From NCBI GenBank assembly GCA_047777475.1, contig JBKEET010000001.1, positions 310,001 to 374,000 of the forward strand: a stretch of 64,000 nucleotides of DNA. The letters are read 5' to 3'. Source of the stretch: Sutterella sp047777475 (GTDB taxonomy: Bacteria; Pseudomonadota; Gammaproteobacteria; Burkholderiales; Burkholderiaceae_F). The notes beneath the pieces are model-generated. The model ran no database searches. It worked only from the letters and a program-made list of their open reading frames with translations, and was not told where the DNA came from. Shown here piece by piece: positions 24,811 through 33,175 of the stretch (its first letter is position 1; each line of letters starts with the position of its first letter). A program made the position numbers and the translations under genes.

Positions 24811-25986
24811 ATGACAGAAACCGAGATTTTCCTGATCATTGCCGCTGCGGCGGTCATCGCGTTTTTCTTCTGGCGCTCGAGGCGCGAGGTCAAGCGGATC
24901 CGGAATCAGAAATTGGGTGCGGAGAAGAGGAAGCTCAGCCGCGACGTGCTCGACGACGGGAACGTCGGCGAGCCCCCTGTCGAGCGCAAGGATCCCTCGC
25001 TCGGCACGGAGCCGACTCTGGGCCCGGCCGAAGGCGAGCCCGAGGAGACGGATGTGCCCCAGGCCCGTCCGCCCGTCTATGACAAGATTGCCTCCGACAA
25101 GAAGAAGGAAGCCGAGCGCGAGGCCGCCGAGGACGTCTCGGGCCGCATGCGCACGGCCGCCCGCGAGAAGCCGCCCGTCGACCTCGGCATCGAGTGGGTG
25201 CTCGACATCACGCCGAGCGACGGCTCGACGCTCTCGATCGGCGCGATCCAGTCGCTCGTGCAGCAGCTCCGTTCGATCGGCACGAAGCTGCCGGTGAAGC
25301 TCTGGTGCAAGTCGAAGGCCGACGGCCTTTACTATCCGGGCCACCTGGTGCCGTGCGACGCCACGCACGCTGTGGCCACGCTGGCGCTCGCGAACCGCGC
25401 CGCGGTGCTCGACGAGGAGACCGCCTCGCGCTTTTACCAGGCGATGGAGCAGGCCGCCGCGCAGTGCGTCACCGACGTGCGCACCTCGTGCGACATGGCC
25501 GACGCGCTCAAGAACGCGAAGCAGATCGCCGCTTTCGTGAAGTACTACGACAAGACGATCGAAGTGATCATCCGCCCGGCGCGCAAGGAAGTGGTGCTGA
25601 CGCCCGAGATTGTCGGCGCCGCCGCCAAGGACGCGGGCTTCCGCCACGCGAGCGGGCGCTGGGAGTACTACTCCGACCCGAGCGCGAGCGAGCCCCTGAT
25701 GGCGCTCGGCTACGGCCCGAAGGCCGACGGCACCCTGCGCCTGGCGCTCGACGTGCCCCTTGTCAACCTCGCGCGCGGCGACCTCAAGAAGTTTTTCTCG
25801 ATGGCGAACCACCTCGCCAATCGCCTCAGCTGCGTCTGGGTCGACTTCGGCATGAACCCGATCGACGCCGCCGGCGCCATGATGATCCAGCAGGACATCG
25901 AGAAGAAGGCCGCCCAGATGGCCGCCAGCGGCGTGCACTCCGGCTCCGACCGCGCGCGCACGCTCTTCTCGAGGAGCGCCGGCTGA
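24811..25986 (+). CDS. zipA: ZipA-like cell division protein
   Basis: 391 residues with ZipA topology: a single N-terminal membrane helix (EIFLIIAAAAVIAFFFW) followed at once by basic residues (RSRREVKRIRNQKLGAEKRK), a Pro/Glu-rich unstructured linker to about residue 120, and a C-terminal domain beginning DLGIEWVLDITPSDGSTLS that fits the FtsZ-binding domain in size and secondary structure. ZipA anchors FtsZ to the inner membrane. Sequence identity to enterobacterial ZipA is low by eye, so the name leans on topology and on the beta-proteobacterial order smc-zipA-ligA. It starts 97 bp after smc. Confidence 0.78.
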   Translation: MTETEIFLIIAAAAVIAFFFWRSRREVKRIRNQKLGAEKRKLSRDVLDDGNVGEPPVERKDPSLGTEPTLGPAEGEPEETDVPQARPPVYDKIASDKKKEAEREAAEDVSGRMRTAAREKPPVDLGIEWVLDITPSDGSTLSIGAIQSLVQQLRSIGTKLPVKLWCKSKADGLYYPGHLVPCDATHAVATLALANRAAVLDEETASRFYQAMEQAAAQCVTDVRTSCDMADALKNAKQIAAFVKYYDKTIEVIIRPARKEVVLTPEIVGAAAKDAGFRHASGRWEYYSDPSASEPLMALGYGPKADGTLRLALDVPLVNLARGDLKKFFSMANHLANRLSCVWVDFGMNPIDAAGAMMIQQDIEKKAAQMAASGVHSGSDRARTLFSRSAG

Positions 25987-26091
25987 GAGCCTCATCTAAA
26001 ATAGTTTTCCGCCAGCCCGCCGACAGCCTCCGGCCGCCAAAGCCGCCGCGCGCGGCGGGCTTTTCACTGTCTGCCGCAGGAGTACGGTTTT

Positions 26092-28275
26092 ATGAGCAGC
26101 AACGAAGAGACGGCCCCGGATTTGTTCGGCCGCGCTGCCGCCGCGGCGCTTCCCCCGGAGGAAGCGCCCGCGCGCATGAAGGAACTTCAGGAGCTCGTCG
26201 AGCGCTGGGATTACGAATACTACGTGGAGGACAATCCGAGCGTTCCCGACTCGGAGTACGACCGCGTCTTCAACGAGCTCAAGGCGCTCGAAGAGCGCTT
26301 CCCGGAGCTTAAGAGCCCCGTTTCGCCCACCTCGCGCGTGGGCGGCGCGGCCCGCTCCGACCTTGCCAAGGTCGTGCACCGCGTGCCGATGCTCTCGATT
26401 CACACCGAAACCGACTTCTCCGACCAGGGCGCCTACGCGTTCGACAGGCGCGTGCGCAACGAGCTCGGCCTCACCGACGACGACCCGCCCGTCGAGTACG
26501 ACTGCGAAATGAAGTTCGACGGGCTCGCGACGAGCCTGCGCTACGAAAAGGGCGTTCTGGTGAGCGCCGCGACGCGCGGCGACGGCATCACGGGCGAGGA
26601 CGTCACCGACAACGTGAAGACCATCCGCACGATCCCGCTGAGGATCAAGGGCGAGGTGCCCGACGTGCTCGAGGTGAGGGGCGAGGTCATCATGCACAAG
26701 GACGACTTCGAGGCGCTCAACCGCGCGCAGCTTGCCAAGGGGCAGAAGACGTTCGTCAATCCGCGCAACGCTGCCGCGGGCACGCTCCGCCAGCTTGATC
26801 CCAAGGTGACCGCGCAGCGCACGCTGCATTTCTACGCCTACTGCCTCGGCGAGGTGACGGGCGGCGCGGCGGGCTTCGCACCGACGCAGAGCGCGCTGCT
26901 CGACCGGCTGCAGTCCTTGGGCTTCCCGGTCGCCAAGCACCGCAGGGTCGTCAAGGGGCCCGCGCCGCTGGCGGCCTTTCACGACGAAATCGCCGCCGTC
27001 CGACCGAGCCTGCCCTTTGAGATCGACGGCGTCGTCTACAAGGTGAACGACCTTGCCCTTGAGGACCGGCTCGGCTTCCTCGCGCGCGAGCCGCGCTGGG
27101 CCTGCGCGCACAAGTACCCGCCCGAGGAGGCGCTCACCGTCTGCGAAGCGATCGACATCCAGGTCGGGCGCACCGGCAAGCTCACGCCCGTCGCGCGCCT
27201 CAAGCCCGTTTTCGTGGGCGGCGCGACGGTCTCGAACGCCACGCTGCACAACGAAGACCATATCCGCGGTCTCGACCTGCGGGCCGGCGACACCGTCGTG
27301 GTGCGCCGCGCGGGCGACGTGATCCCGGAGGTGCTCCGCGTGCTCCACGAGCGCCGTCCCGAAGGCACGGTGCCTTTCGAGATGCCCAAGGTCTGCCCGG
27401 TCTGCGGTTCGGCGACGATCCGCGACGAGGAAGAAAAGGACACGCGCTGCACGGGCGGCCTCTACTGCCCCGCGCAGCGCAAGCTTGCTATCGTGCATTT
27501 CGCGTCGCGCCGCGCCATGGGCATCGACGGGCTCGGCGAGAAGATCGTCGACATGCTCGTCGAGGAAAAGCTCCTCGAGACGCCGGCCGACATCTTCCGG
27601 CTCACCCACGAGGCGCTCACCGCGCCGACGCTCGCCACCGCCAAGGATCCTAAGCCCAAGCGCCGCATGGGCCCGAAGGCCGCGGACAACCTGCTCGCGA
27701 GCATCGAGAAGGCGAAGCACACGACCTTTGCGCGCTTCATCTTCGCGCTCGGCTGCCGGCACGTCGGCGAGGCGACGGCGCTCGACCTGGCGCAGCATTT
27801 CGGCACGCTCGCCAATCTCGAGGCGGCGACGGTCGAAGACCTCCTTCAGGTCGAGGACGTGGGCGAGACGATCGCCGAGAGCGTGAAAGCCTTCTTCAGC
27901 GAGCCGCATAACCAAACCGTCATCCGGGAGCTGATCGAAGCGGGCGTCGAATGGCCCGCCGCGGAGCCGAAGAAAGCAGACGAAGAGAGTCCCGTTGCCG
28001 GCAAGACGTTCGTTCTCACGGGAACGCTGCCGCACATGACGCGCGACGAGGCCAAGGACCGGCTCATCGCCGCGGGCGCCAAGGTGTCGGGCTCCGTTTC
28101 GAAGCGCACCGACTACGTTGTGGCCGGCGCCGAGGCGGGCAGCAAGCTCGACAAGGCGCACGCGCTCGGCGTGAAGGTGATCGGCGAAGAGGACCTGCTG
28201 GCGATGCTTGCGGGCAAGCCCGCGCCGGAGGCCGGCAGCGAAGAGGGCGGCGGAGAGCAGGGCACGCTTTTTTAA
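26092..28275 (+). CDS. ligA: NAD-dependent DNA ligase LigA
   Basis: 727 residues. Domains in order: Ia (YYVEDNPSVPDSEYDR), the adenylation domain with active-site Lys141 in CEMKFDG (usually CELKFDG), HVVRRAGDVIPEV-type OB fold, a Cys4 zinc finger (CPVCGSAT ... CTGGLYCPAQ), helix-hairpin-helix repeats (GCRHVGEATALDLAQHFG) and a C-terminal BRCT domain (AGKTFVLTGTLPHMTRDEA). It seals nicks in replication and repair. The C-terminus carries a Gly/Glu-rich tail. ATG at 26092 follows GCCGCAGGAGTACGGTTTT. Last gene of the smc-zipA-ligA group. Confidence 0.97.
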   Translation: MSSNEETAPDLFGRAAAAALPPEEAPARMKELQELVERWDYEYYVEDNPSVPDSEYDRVFNELKALEERFPELKSPVSPTSRVGGAARSDLAKVVHRVPMLSIHTETDFSDQGAYAFDRRVRNELGLTDDDPPVEYDCEMKFDGLATSLRYEKGVLVSAATRGDGITGEDVTDNVKTIRTIPLRIKGEVPDVLEVRGEVIMHKDDFEALNRAQLAKGQKTFVNPRNAAAGTLRQLDPKVTAQRTLHFYAYCLGEVTGGAAGFAPTQSALLDRLQSLGFPVAKHRRVVKGPAPLAAFHDEIAAVRPSLPFEIDGVVYKVNDLALEDRLGFLAREPRWACAHKYPPEEALTVCEAIDIQVGRTGKLTPVARLKPVFVGGATVSNATLHNEDHIRGLDLRAGDTVVVRRAGDVIPEVLRVLHERRPEGTVPFEMPKVCPVCGSATIRDEEEKDTRCTGGLYCPAQRKLAIVHFASRRAMGIDGLGEKIVDMLVEEKLLETPADIFRLTHEALTAPTLATAKDPKPKRRMGPKAADNLLASIEKAKHTTFARFIFALGCRHVGEATALDLAQHFGTLANLEAATVEDLLQVEDVGETIAESVKAFFSEPHNQTVIRELIEAGVEWPAAEPKKADEESPVAGKTFVLTGTLPHMTRDEAKDRLIAAGAKVSGSVSKRTDYVVAGAEAGSKLDKAHALGVKVIGEEDLLAMLAGKPAPEAGSEEGGGEQGTLF

Positions 28276-28311
28276 CACGCTTTTTCAAAAGTGCCGCCCC
28301 TAGGGCGGAGT

Positions 28312-28471
28312 GCTTAAAAGGTAGTGCCGATTTGCACTGCCCGCACGCAAAACACCGTCAGATCGAGAACTTTAGAGGTATCGAAAACGCAGGAAATTTG
28401 CTAAATCTGTTCTGTCCGAAGCGCGCATGCGCTTCTTACTTTTCCGCCTCGGCGGATATTTGGAGAAAAAA
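28312..28471 (+). promoter_or_regulatory. Structured 5' leader of aminotransferase copy 1
   Basis: First of three related leaders. It begins GCTTAAAAGGTAGTGCCGA and ends with two hairpins before the start codon: P1 GAAGCGC-GCAT-GCGCTTC (28418-28435) and P2 TCCGC-CTCG-GCGGA (28443-28456), then ATATTTGGAG with the ribosome site. The same elements recur at 29794-29940 and 31732-31901 with changes that keep P1 and P2 paired. Confidence 0.55.
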
Positions 28472-29611
28472 ATGAACAGACGCACTTTCCTGGCGGCCTC
28501 GGGAACGGCCGCCGCCGCTCTTGCCGCCGGCATGCCTTCGGCGGCATCGGCCGCGGAAAAGCCCTCCGCCTTCGTTTCCCCGACGAAGGACAAGCCTCTC
28601 CTGCTGTGCTTCAACGAAAACCCGATGGGCATGAGCAAGAAAGCCATTGAGGCGGCGAACAAGGCCTGTGCCCACGGCAACCGCTACGCGTTCCTGCGCT
28701 TTGGGGACCTGAAGAAGGCCTGCGCCGCTTACGTCGGCGCCAAGCCCGAAAACGTTCTCCTGACGCACGGCTCCTCCGAAGCGATCCGCGCCTCGATCGA
28801 AGCCTACGCCTCGCCCGATGCGCGCCTCTTCGTGCCCGAGCTCACTTACAGCGACGGCGCCGACGTGGCGGGCCGCAACGGCATTCCCGTCGTGCGCGTC
28901 AAGATGAAGGGCGACTGGACGGTCGATATTCCCGCGATGCGCAAGGCTGTTGACCAGTGGTACGGCTTCTCGATTGTGTACCTCCCAAATCCGAACAACC
29001 CCACTTCGAGCCTGTGCGACTGCAAGGCGCTGAACGACTGGATCCGCTCCAAGCCGGCCGGCACGATGTTCGTGATTGACGAAGCCTACGGCGAGTTCGT
29101 CGACGATCCGTCGTTTGTCTCCGCTGAGACGCTCGTCGCCGAAGGCCTTGACAACGTGATCGTGCTCAAGACCTTCTCGAAGATCTTCGCCATGGCCGGC
29201 ATGCGCCTCGGCTTTGCTTACGCGCAGCCCAAGGTCATCCGCCGCCTGCGCGACCGCGTCGCCTACGAGGTGATGATGAGCACGGCCGCGATCGAAGCCG
29301 GCTTAAGCGAGCTCGGCGATAAGGAGTTCCTGAAGGCGAGCCGCGACAGCAACGCCGAAGCACGCAAGATTCTCTCTGCCGCCTTCGACGAGCTGAAGCT
29401 CCACTACATCCCGAGCCAGACGAACTTCATGTTCGTCGACCTTAAGGCGCCGCTGAAGGCCTTCGCCGACCGCATGCGCGGCGAAAACATCCTCGTCGGC
29501 CGTCCGTTCCCGCCGGCCGACACGTGGTGCCGCATCTCGCTCGGCACGCCCGACGAGACGAAGTACTTCGTCAAGAAGCTCAAGGAGTTCCGCGCGAAGG
29601 GCTGGGTCTAA
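28472..29611 (+). CDS. Tat-exported PLP aminotransferase, histidinol-phosphate type (copy 1)
   Basis: 379 residues. The N-terminus MNRRTFLAASGTAAAALAAG has a twin-arginine motif, a hydrophobic run and an AxA-type cleavage site near ASAAEKP, so the enzyme should be exported folded with its cofactor. The body is a fold-type I aminotransferase of the HisC/threonine-phosphate decarboxylase group: LCFNENPMG, LTHGSSEAIRASIEAYASP (PLP phosphate loop), PNPNNPTS (173-179), VIDEAYGEF (Asp203) and the Schiff-base Lys237 in TFSKIFAMAGMRLGFAYA. GGAGAAAAAA precedes the ATG at 28472. A periplasmic location is unusual for this family, so the substrate is probably not histidinol phosphate. Near-twin of the gene at 31902. 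Confidence 0.85.
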   Translation: MNRRTFLAASGTAAAALAAGMPSAASAAEKPSAFVSPTKDKPLLLCFNENPMGMSKKAIEAANKACAHGNRYAFLRFGDLKKACAAYVGAKPENVLLTHGSSEAIRASIEAYASPDARLFVPELTYSDGADVAGRNGIPVVRVKMKGDWTVDIPAMRKAVDQWYGFSIVYLPNPNNPTSSLCDCKALNDWIRSKPAGTMFVIDEAYGEFVDDPSFVSAETLVAEGLDNVIVLKTFSKIFAMAGMRLGFAYAQPKVIRRLRDRVAYEVMMSTAAIEAGLSELGDKEFLKASRDSNAEARKILSAAFDELKLHYIPSQTNFMFVDLKAPLKAFADRMRGENILVGRPFPPADTWCRISLGTPDETKYFVKKLKEFRAKGWV

Positions 29612-29793
29612 AGACCCGTAGCCCTTGGGCCGCAGAGGCCGCGCGGCGCAGCCGGAATGCCGGCTCGCCTGCGCGCCCGGAGCGGTCCCGGACTTCGCTT
29701 CAAAGTGCGCCGCCTGCCCACGTTGCAGACGGCGCGCTTTTTTGGGTGCGCGTGGAGGAGCGGCTTCCAATGCGGCGCTGGCTGATTTGGAGG
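29612..29793. other. Spacer after aminotransferase copy 1
   Basis: No supported gene. A GC-rich GCGCGCC...GGCGCGC pairing at about 29673-29740 followed by TTTTTTGGG can serve as terminator of copy 1 (a plausible core is GCCGCCTGCCCACGTTGCAG then GGCGCGC and six T). Confidence 0.4.
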
Positions 29794-29940
29794 GCTTAAA
29801 AGGCACGACACAGCCGGCCTGCACTGTCCGACAGGGGAAAATGCGAACCTAAGGTTTTTAAAGTGCCTGCCTTCTCAGGGCGTTTAATAAATCTGCATCT
29901 CAGAAGCGGATATCGCCTTCCAATTTTTTCCGCTGCGGAT
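29794..29940 (+). promoter_or_regulatory. Leader remnant of the lost middle aminotransferase copy
   Basis: Starts GCTTAAAAGGCACGACAC and keeps P1 (GAAGCG...CGCCTTC, 29903-29920) and a shortened P2 (TCCGC-T-GCGGA, 29929-29939), preceded by AATCTGCATCTC as in the third leader. Similarity then stops; the gene body it once preceded is missing until the fragment at 31419. Confidence 0.6.
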
Positions 29941-30118
29941 TTTGCCTGGCTGCGGCGTAAAACTCCATTGTTCCCGGCGGAGATATAAATCGCGGGCTTT
30001 AGGCTGGTTTCCTGATTTTCAGTGTACTTCTTGAATATCAAGAGCGGAATATGCCAGGCCTTTCGGGAATCGTCGCTCAAATCGTATCTTCTTTTGATAA
30101 AGCATGTATAGTTAAGGC

Positions 30119-31371
30119 ATGCTTATTCGCCAAGCCTTTGTATGCAAGCTGAAACCCGACGGAGCTCAGGCCAGGAAACTGAGTCGCTTCGCCGGCTGTG
30201 CGCGCTGGGTGTACAACCAAGGGCTCGAATGGAATAAGGAGCGTCGGCTTGCGGATCCCAACTTCCATATCAACTTGTCCAAGCTTTGCACCGAACTGCT
30301 TGTTTGGAAGCAGCAGAATCCTTGGCTGAAGGAAACAACGCTCAGGTTCTCCAGCAATCGCTGATTGACCTGCTGGCCAGTTTCCAAAATTTTTTTCAAG
30401 GGTCTTGCGGCTTACCCGAAAAAGCACAGGAAATTCGCGGCCACGGACTCGTTTCGCTACCCGCAGCACTTCAAGATTGACGAAGGCCGCAGGCAGGTCT
30501 ACCTGCCCAGCATCGGCTGGGTTAAGTACCGAAGAAGCCGTTTCATTAAAGGCAAGGCCAAAAACATAACGGTTTCCCGTAAAGCTGACGGATGGCACAT
30601 GTCAATCCAAACCGAATACGAAGCGGAACCTCCCAGGCATGCCCATGCCGGAAGCAGCGTCGGCATTGACATGGGCTGCGTCCGATTCTGCACGCTTTCC
30701 GACGGCACATTCTTCAAGCCGTGCGCGCCGCTCAAGAAAAATCTTAAAAGCTCGCCTGGATGCAGCGCAGGCTCGCGCGAATGCAGAAATACGGAAAAAA
30801 TTGGCGCAAGCAAAAAGCATCGATTGCCAGGCTTCACCAGCACATCGCCAATGTTCGCCGTGACTTTATCGAAAAGGTCTCGCTGGAAATCTGCAAGAAC
30901 CACGCAGAAATATTCAGAGAAGACCTGAAGATCCAGGACATGACGGCATCGGCGAAGGGAACTGCTGAAGAGCCGGGGCACAACGTTGCACAAAAGAGCG
31001 GTCTCAACCGGTCCATTCTCGATCAGGGTTGGGGAATATTCTTCTCCAAGCTCGATTGGAAAGCATTGAGACTCGGCGGACACGTTTATAAAGTGCCGCC
31101 GCAGGACACAAGCCGCACCTGTCCGATATGCGGCTGCGTTTCCAAAGACAACCGCAGGACGCAGGCATTGTTCAAATGCGTTTCCTGCGGACATCATGGA
31201 AACGCAGACGCGGTGGCTGCGGTCAACATCAAAGAGCGCGGACGAAGCTCGTTAGCCTGTGGGGAGCCCGAGGCGAATGCTCGGACTCGAGTGAATTCGG
31301 GCCGGTTTAAAAAGCCGGCGCCGAATCAGCAGCAGGAATCCATCGAAGAGATCAGCAGCGCAAGCTGCTGA
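30119..31371 (+). pseudogene. tnpB: tnpB (OrfB) RNA-guided nuclease gene with three frameshifts
   Basis: Reads as TnpB only when the frame is changed. The N-terminal part LIRQAFVCKLKPDGAQARKL...CARWVYNQGLEWNKERR is in one frame to about 30332, AQVLQQSLIDLLASFQNFF in another to about 30398 (a T-run), then AAYPKKHRKFAATDSFRYPQHF back in the first to about 30745 (an A-run), and the rest in the second. The RuvC motifs VGIDMGCVRFC (Asp) and FREDLKIQDM (Glu), the zinc ribbon CPICGC...CVSCGHHGNAD and the last Asp are all readable. The stop TGA at 30362 and the shifts make it inactive unless they are sequencing errors, which three independent events make unlikely. Confidence 0.85.
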
Positions 31372-31383
31372 CTCCGTAGAAAA

Positions 31384-31405
31384 TCTCCGCCGTTCACGGC
31401 GGAGA
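31384..31405 (+). ncRNA. Right-end hairpin of the TnpB element (possible omega-RNA/reRNA 3' part)
   Basis: TCTCCGCCG-TTCA-CGGCGGAGA, a perfect 9-bp stem just after the tnpB stop, followed by GAACGTCAACT and then host sequence. In related elements the guide RNA overlaps the tnpB 3' end and its guide is the flanking DNA. Position and shape fit; expression is unknown. Confidence 0.5.
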
Positions 31406-31418
31406 GAACGTCAACTGC

Positions 31419-31579
31419 CTAACCCAACAATCCCATGGCGAGTCTCTATGACTTCGAGGCTTTCGCCGACCGGATTTGCAAGAAACCGGCCGATACGCGG
31501 TGCCGAATCTCACTCGTCACGCGCGAGTGGGACGAAGCACTTCGTCAAGAAGCTCGAGGAGTTCCGCGCGAAGGGCTGA
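31419..31579 (+). pseudogene. 3' remnant of a third aminotransferase copy
   Basis: Right after the TnpB element the bases CCTAACCCAACAATCCCATG match the part of copies 1 and 2 that encodes PNPNNPTAS. The match then jumps to their last third: GCTTTCGCCGACCG (AFADR), CCGGCCGATACG-GGTGCCGAATCTC (PADTWCRIS) and CACTTCGTCAAGAAGCTCGAGG (HFVKKLEE) up to AAGGGCTGA. Internal deletions and frameshifts leave no long frame. It shows that the array once had a middle copy that the TnpB element entered. Confidence 0.75.
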
Positions 31580-31731
31580 GGGTAAAGAGATTCAGCGATC
31601 CCAAAACCGCACAGGGCACCCGGTGAAGCCGAAAATCGGCTCGCGGCCGCGCCGGCCGCAGCACAGCTGTCGTGTTTTTTGTTGCGCGCAACGGGGTGCA
31701 TTATTCAACGTGATTAGTGCTAGTTCAGAGG

Positions 31732-31901
31732 GCTTAAAAGATACTGCCGACCTTAGCTGTTCAACAGCAAAAATCCTGCAAATCTAGGTTCTTTAAAGTA
31801 CATCAAATCTCCGTAAATTTTTTAATCTGCATCTCGGAAGCGAATGTCGCTTTTCATCTCTTTTTCCTTTCCGCTTCGGCGGATATTACGGAGACACTTC
31901 C
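31732..31901 (+). promoter_or_regulatory. Structured 5' leader of aminotransferase copy 2
   Basis: Begins GCTTAAAAGATACTGCCGA like leader 1. It contains GCTGTT-CA-ACAGC (about 31761-31773), a TCTTTAAAGTA segment shared with the middle leader, P1 GAAGCGA-ATG-TCGCTTT (31837-31853) and P2 TCCGC-TTCG-GCGGA (31870-31883) before ATATTACGGAGAC and the ATG. The preceding 31580-31731 holds nothing I can assign. Confidence 0.55.
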
Positions 31902-33041
31902 ATGAACAGACGCACTTTCCTGTCGTTTTCGGGCACGGCTGCCGCCGCCTTTGCCGCCGGCCTGACTCCAGCGGCATCGGCCGCTGAAAAGCCCGCCGCC
32001 TTCGTTCCGCCGACGAAGGATCATCCTCTTTATTTGAACTTCAACGAAAACCCGATGGGCATGAGCAGGAAAGCCGTGGAAGCCGCGGCCAAGGGCTGCG
32101 CCGTCGGCAACCGCTATGCGGACGCGCGTTTCATGGAACTCAAGGCGGCCTGCGGAGCCTACGTCGGCGCCAAGCCCGAGAATGTGCTCGTGACGCACGG
32201 CTCTTCCGAGGCCATCCGCGCCGCGATCGAAGCCTATGCCTCGCCCGACACGCGCCTCTTCGTGCCCGAGCTCACCTACAGCGACAGCGCCGACGTGGCG
32301 GGCCGCAACGGCGTTCCCGTTGTGAGCGTGAAGATGCTCCCCGACTGGACGGTCGATATCCCGGCGATGCGCCAGGCCGTCGAAAAGTGGTATGGGTTTT
32401 CCATCATTTACTGCCCAAACCCCAACAATCCCACGGCGAGCATTTGCGACTGCAAGGCGCTCACCGACTGGATCCGCTCGAAGCCGGCCGACACCGTCTT
32501 TGTGATCGACGAGGCCTACCGCGAGTTTGTGACCGATTCGTCCTTTGTCTCCGCCGAGACGCTCGTCGCCGAAGGGCTCGACAACGTGATCGTGCTCAAG
32601 ACCTTCTCGAAGATCTTCGCTATGGCCGGCATGCGCCTCGGCTTTGCCTACGCGCAGCCCAAGGTGATCAACCGCCTGCGCGACCGCGTCGCCTACGAGG
32701 AGATGATGAACGCGCCCGCGATCGAAGCGGCCTTAAGCGAGCTCTCCGACAAGGAATTCCTGAAGGCGAGCCGCGACAGCAACGCCGAATCGAGAAAGAT
32801 CCTTTCGGCCGCTTTCGACGAGCTGAAGCTGCACTACATCCCGAGCCAGGCGAACTTCATTTTCGTCGACCTGAAGGCACCGCTGAAGCCCTTTGCCGAT
32901 CGCATGCGCGCCGAAAACATCGTCGTCGGGCGTCCGTTCCCGCCGGCTGATACGTGGTGCCGCATCTCGTTCGGCACGCCCGACGAGACGAAGTATCTCG
33001 TCGGCAAGCTCAAGGAGTTCCGCGCGAAAGGCTGGGTCTGA
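31902..33041 (+). CDS. Tat-exported PLP aminotransferase, histidinol-phosphate type (copy 2)
   Basis: 379 residues, the same length as copy 1 with identical motifs: MNRRTFLSFSGTAAAAFAAG (twin-arginine signal), LNFNENPMGMSRKAVE, VTHGSSEAIRAAIEAYASP, PNPNNPTAS, VIDEAYREF and Lys237 in TFSKIFAMAGMRLGFAYA. It differs from copy 1 mainly in the first 90 residues and around 140-210 (for example Lys-Met-Leu-Pro-Asp for Lys-Met-Lys-Gly-Asp), which may alter substrate choice. TTACGGAGACACTTCC precedes the ATG. Last third and 3' end are almost identical between copies at DNA level. Exported enzyme of unknown substrate. Confidence 0.85.
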   Translation: MNRRTFLSFSGTAAAAFAAGLTPAASAAEKPAAFVPPTKDHPLYLNFNENPMGMSRKAVEAAAKGCAVGNRYADARFMELKAACGAYVGAKPENVLVTHGSSEAIRAAIEAYASPDTRLFVPELTYSDSADVAGRNGVPVVSVKMLPDWTVDIPAMRQAVEKWYGFSIIYCPNPNNPTASICDCKALTDWIRSKPADTVFVIDEAYREFVTDSSFVSAETLVAEGLDNVIVLKTFSKIFAMAGMRLGFAYAQPKVINRLRDRVAYEEMMNAPAIEAALSELSDKEFLKASRDSNAESRKILSAAFDELKLHYIPSQANFIFVDLKAPLKPFADRMRAENIVVGRPFPPADTWCRISFGTPDETKYLVGKLKEFRAKGWV

Positions 33042-33071
33042 GGCGGCCATAAGCCGGAGCGAACCGCCAGG

Positions 33072-33110
33072 GCGGGCCGCGGTTCCCGAATAAGGGGCTG
33101 CGGCCCGCTT
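33072..33110 (+). terminator. Hairpin terminator after aminotransferase copy 2
   Basis: GCGGGCCGC (33072-33080) pairs with GCGGCCCGC (33100-33108); only a short T tract follows. Confidence 0.6.
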
Positions 33111-33175
33111 TGCGTATGCTAGGATCGCTTCACGCTGTCCGCCCGCAGGCGGACAAGAGTTTGGAGACACACAGC

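Larger units (their letters stand above)
30075..31418 (+). mobile_element. Decayed TnpB-only element (IS200/IS605-like, IS1341 type)
   Basis: A left end resembling IS605-type ends (CTTTTGATAAAGCATG near 30089, just before the tnpB start), a broken tnpB, and a right end with a strong hairpin at 31384-31405. No tnpA is present. The right boundary is fixed near 31418 because the next bases match the aminotransferase coding sequence (CCAACAATCCCA). The left boundary is approximate. Confidence 0.65.
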
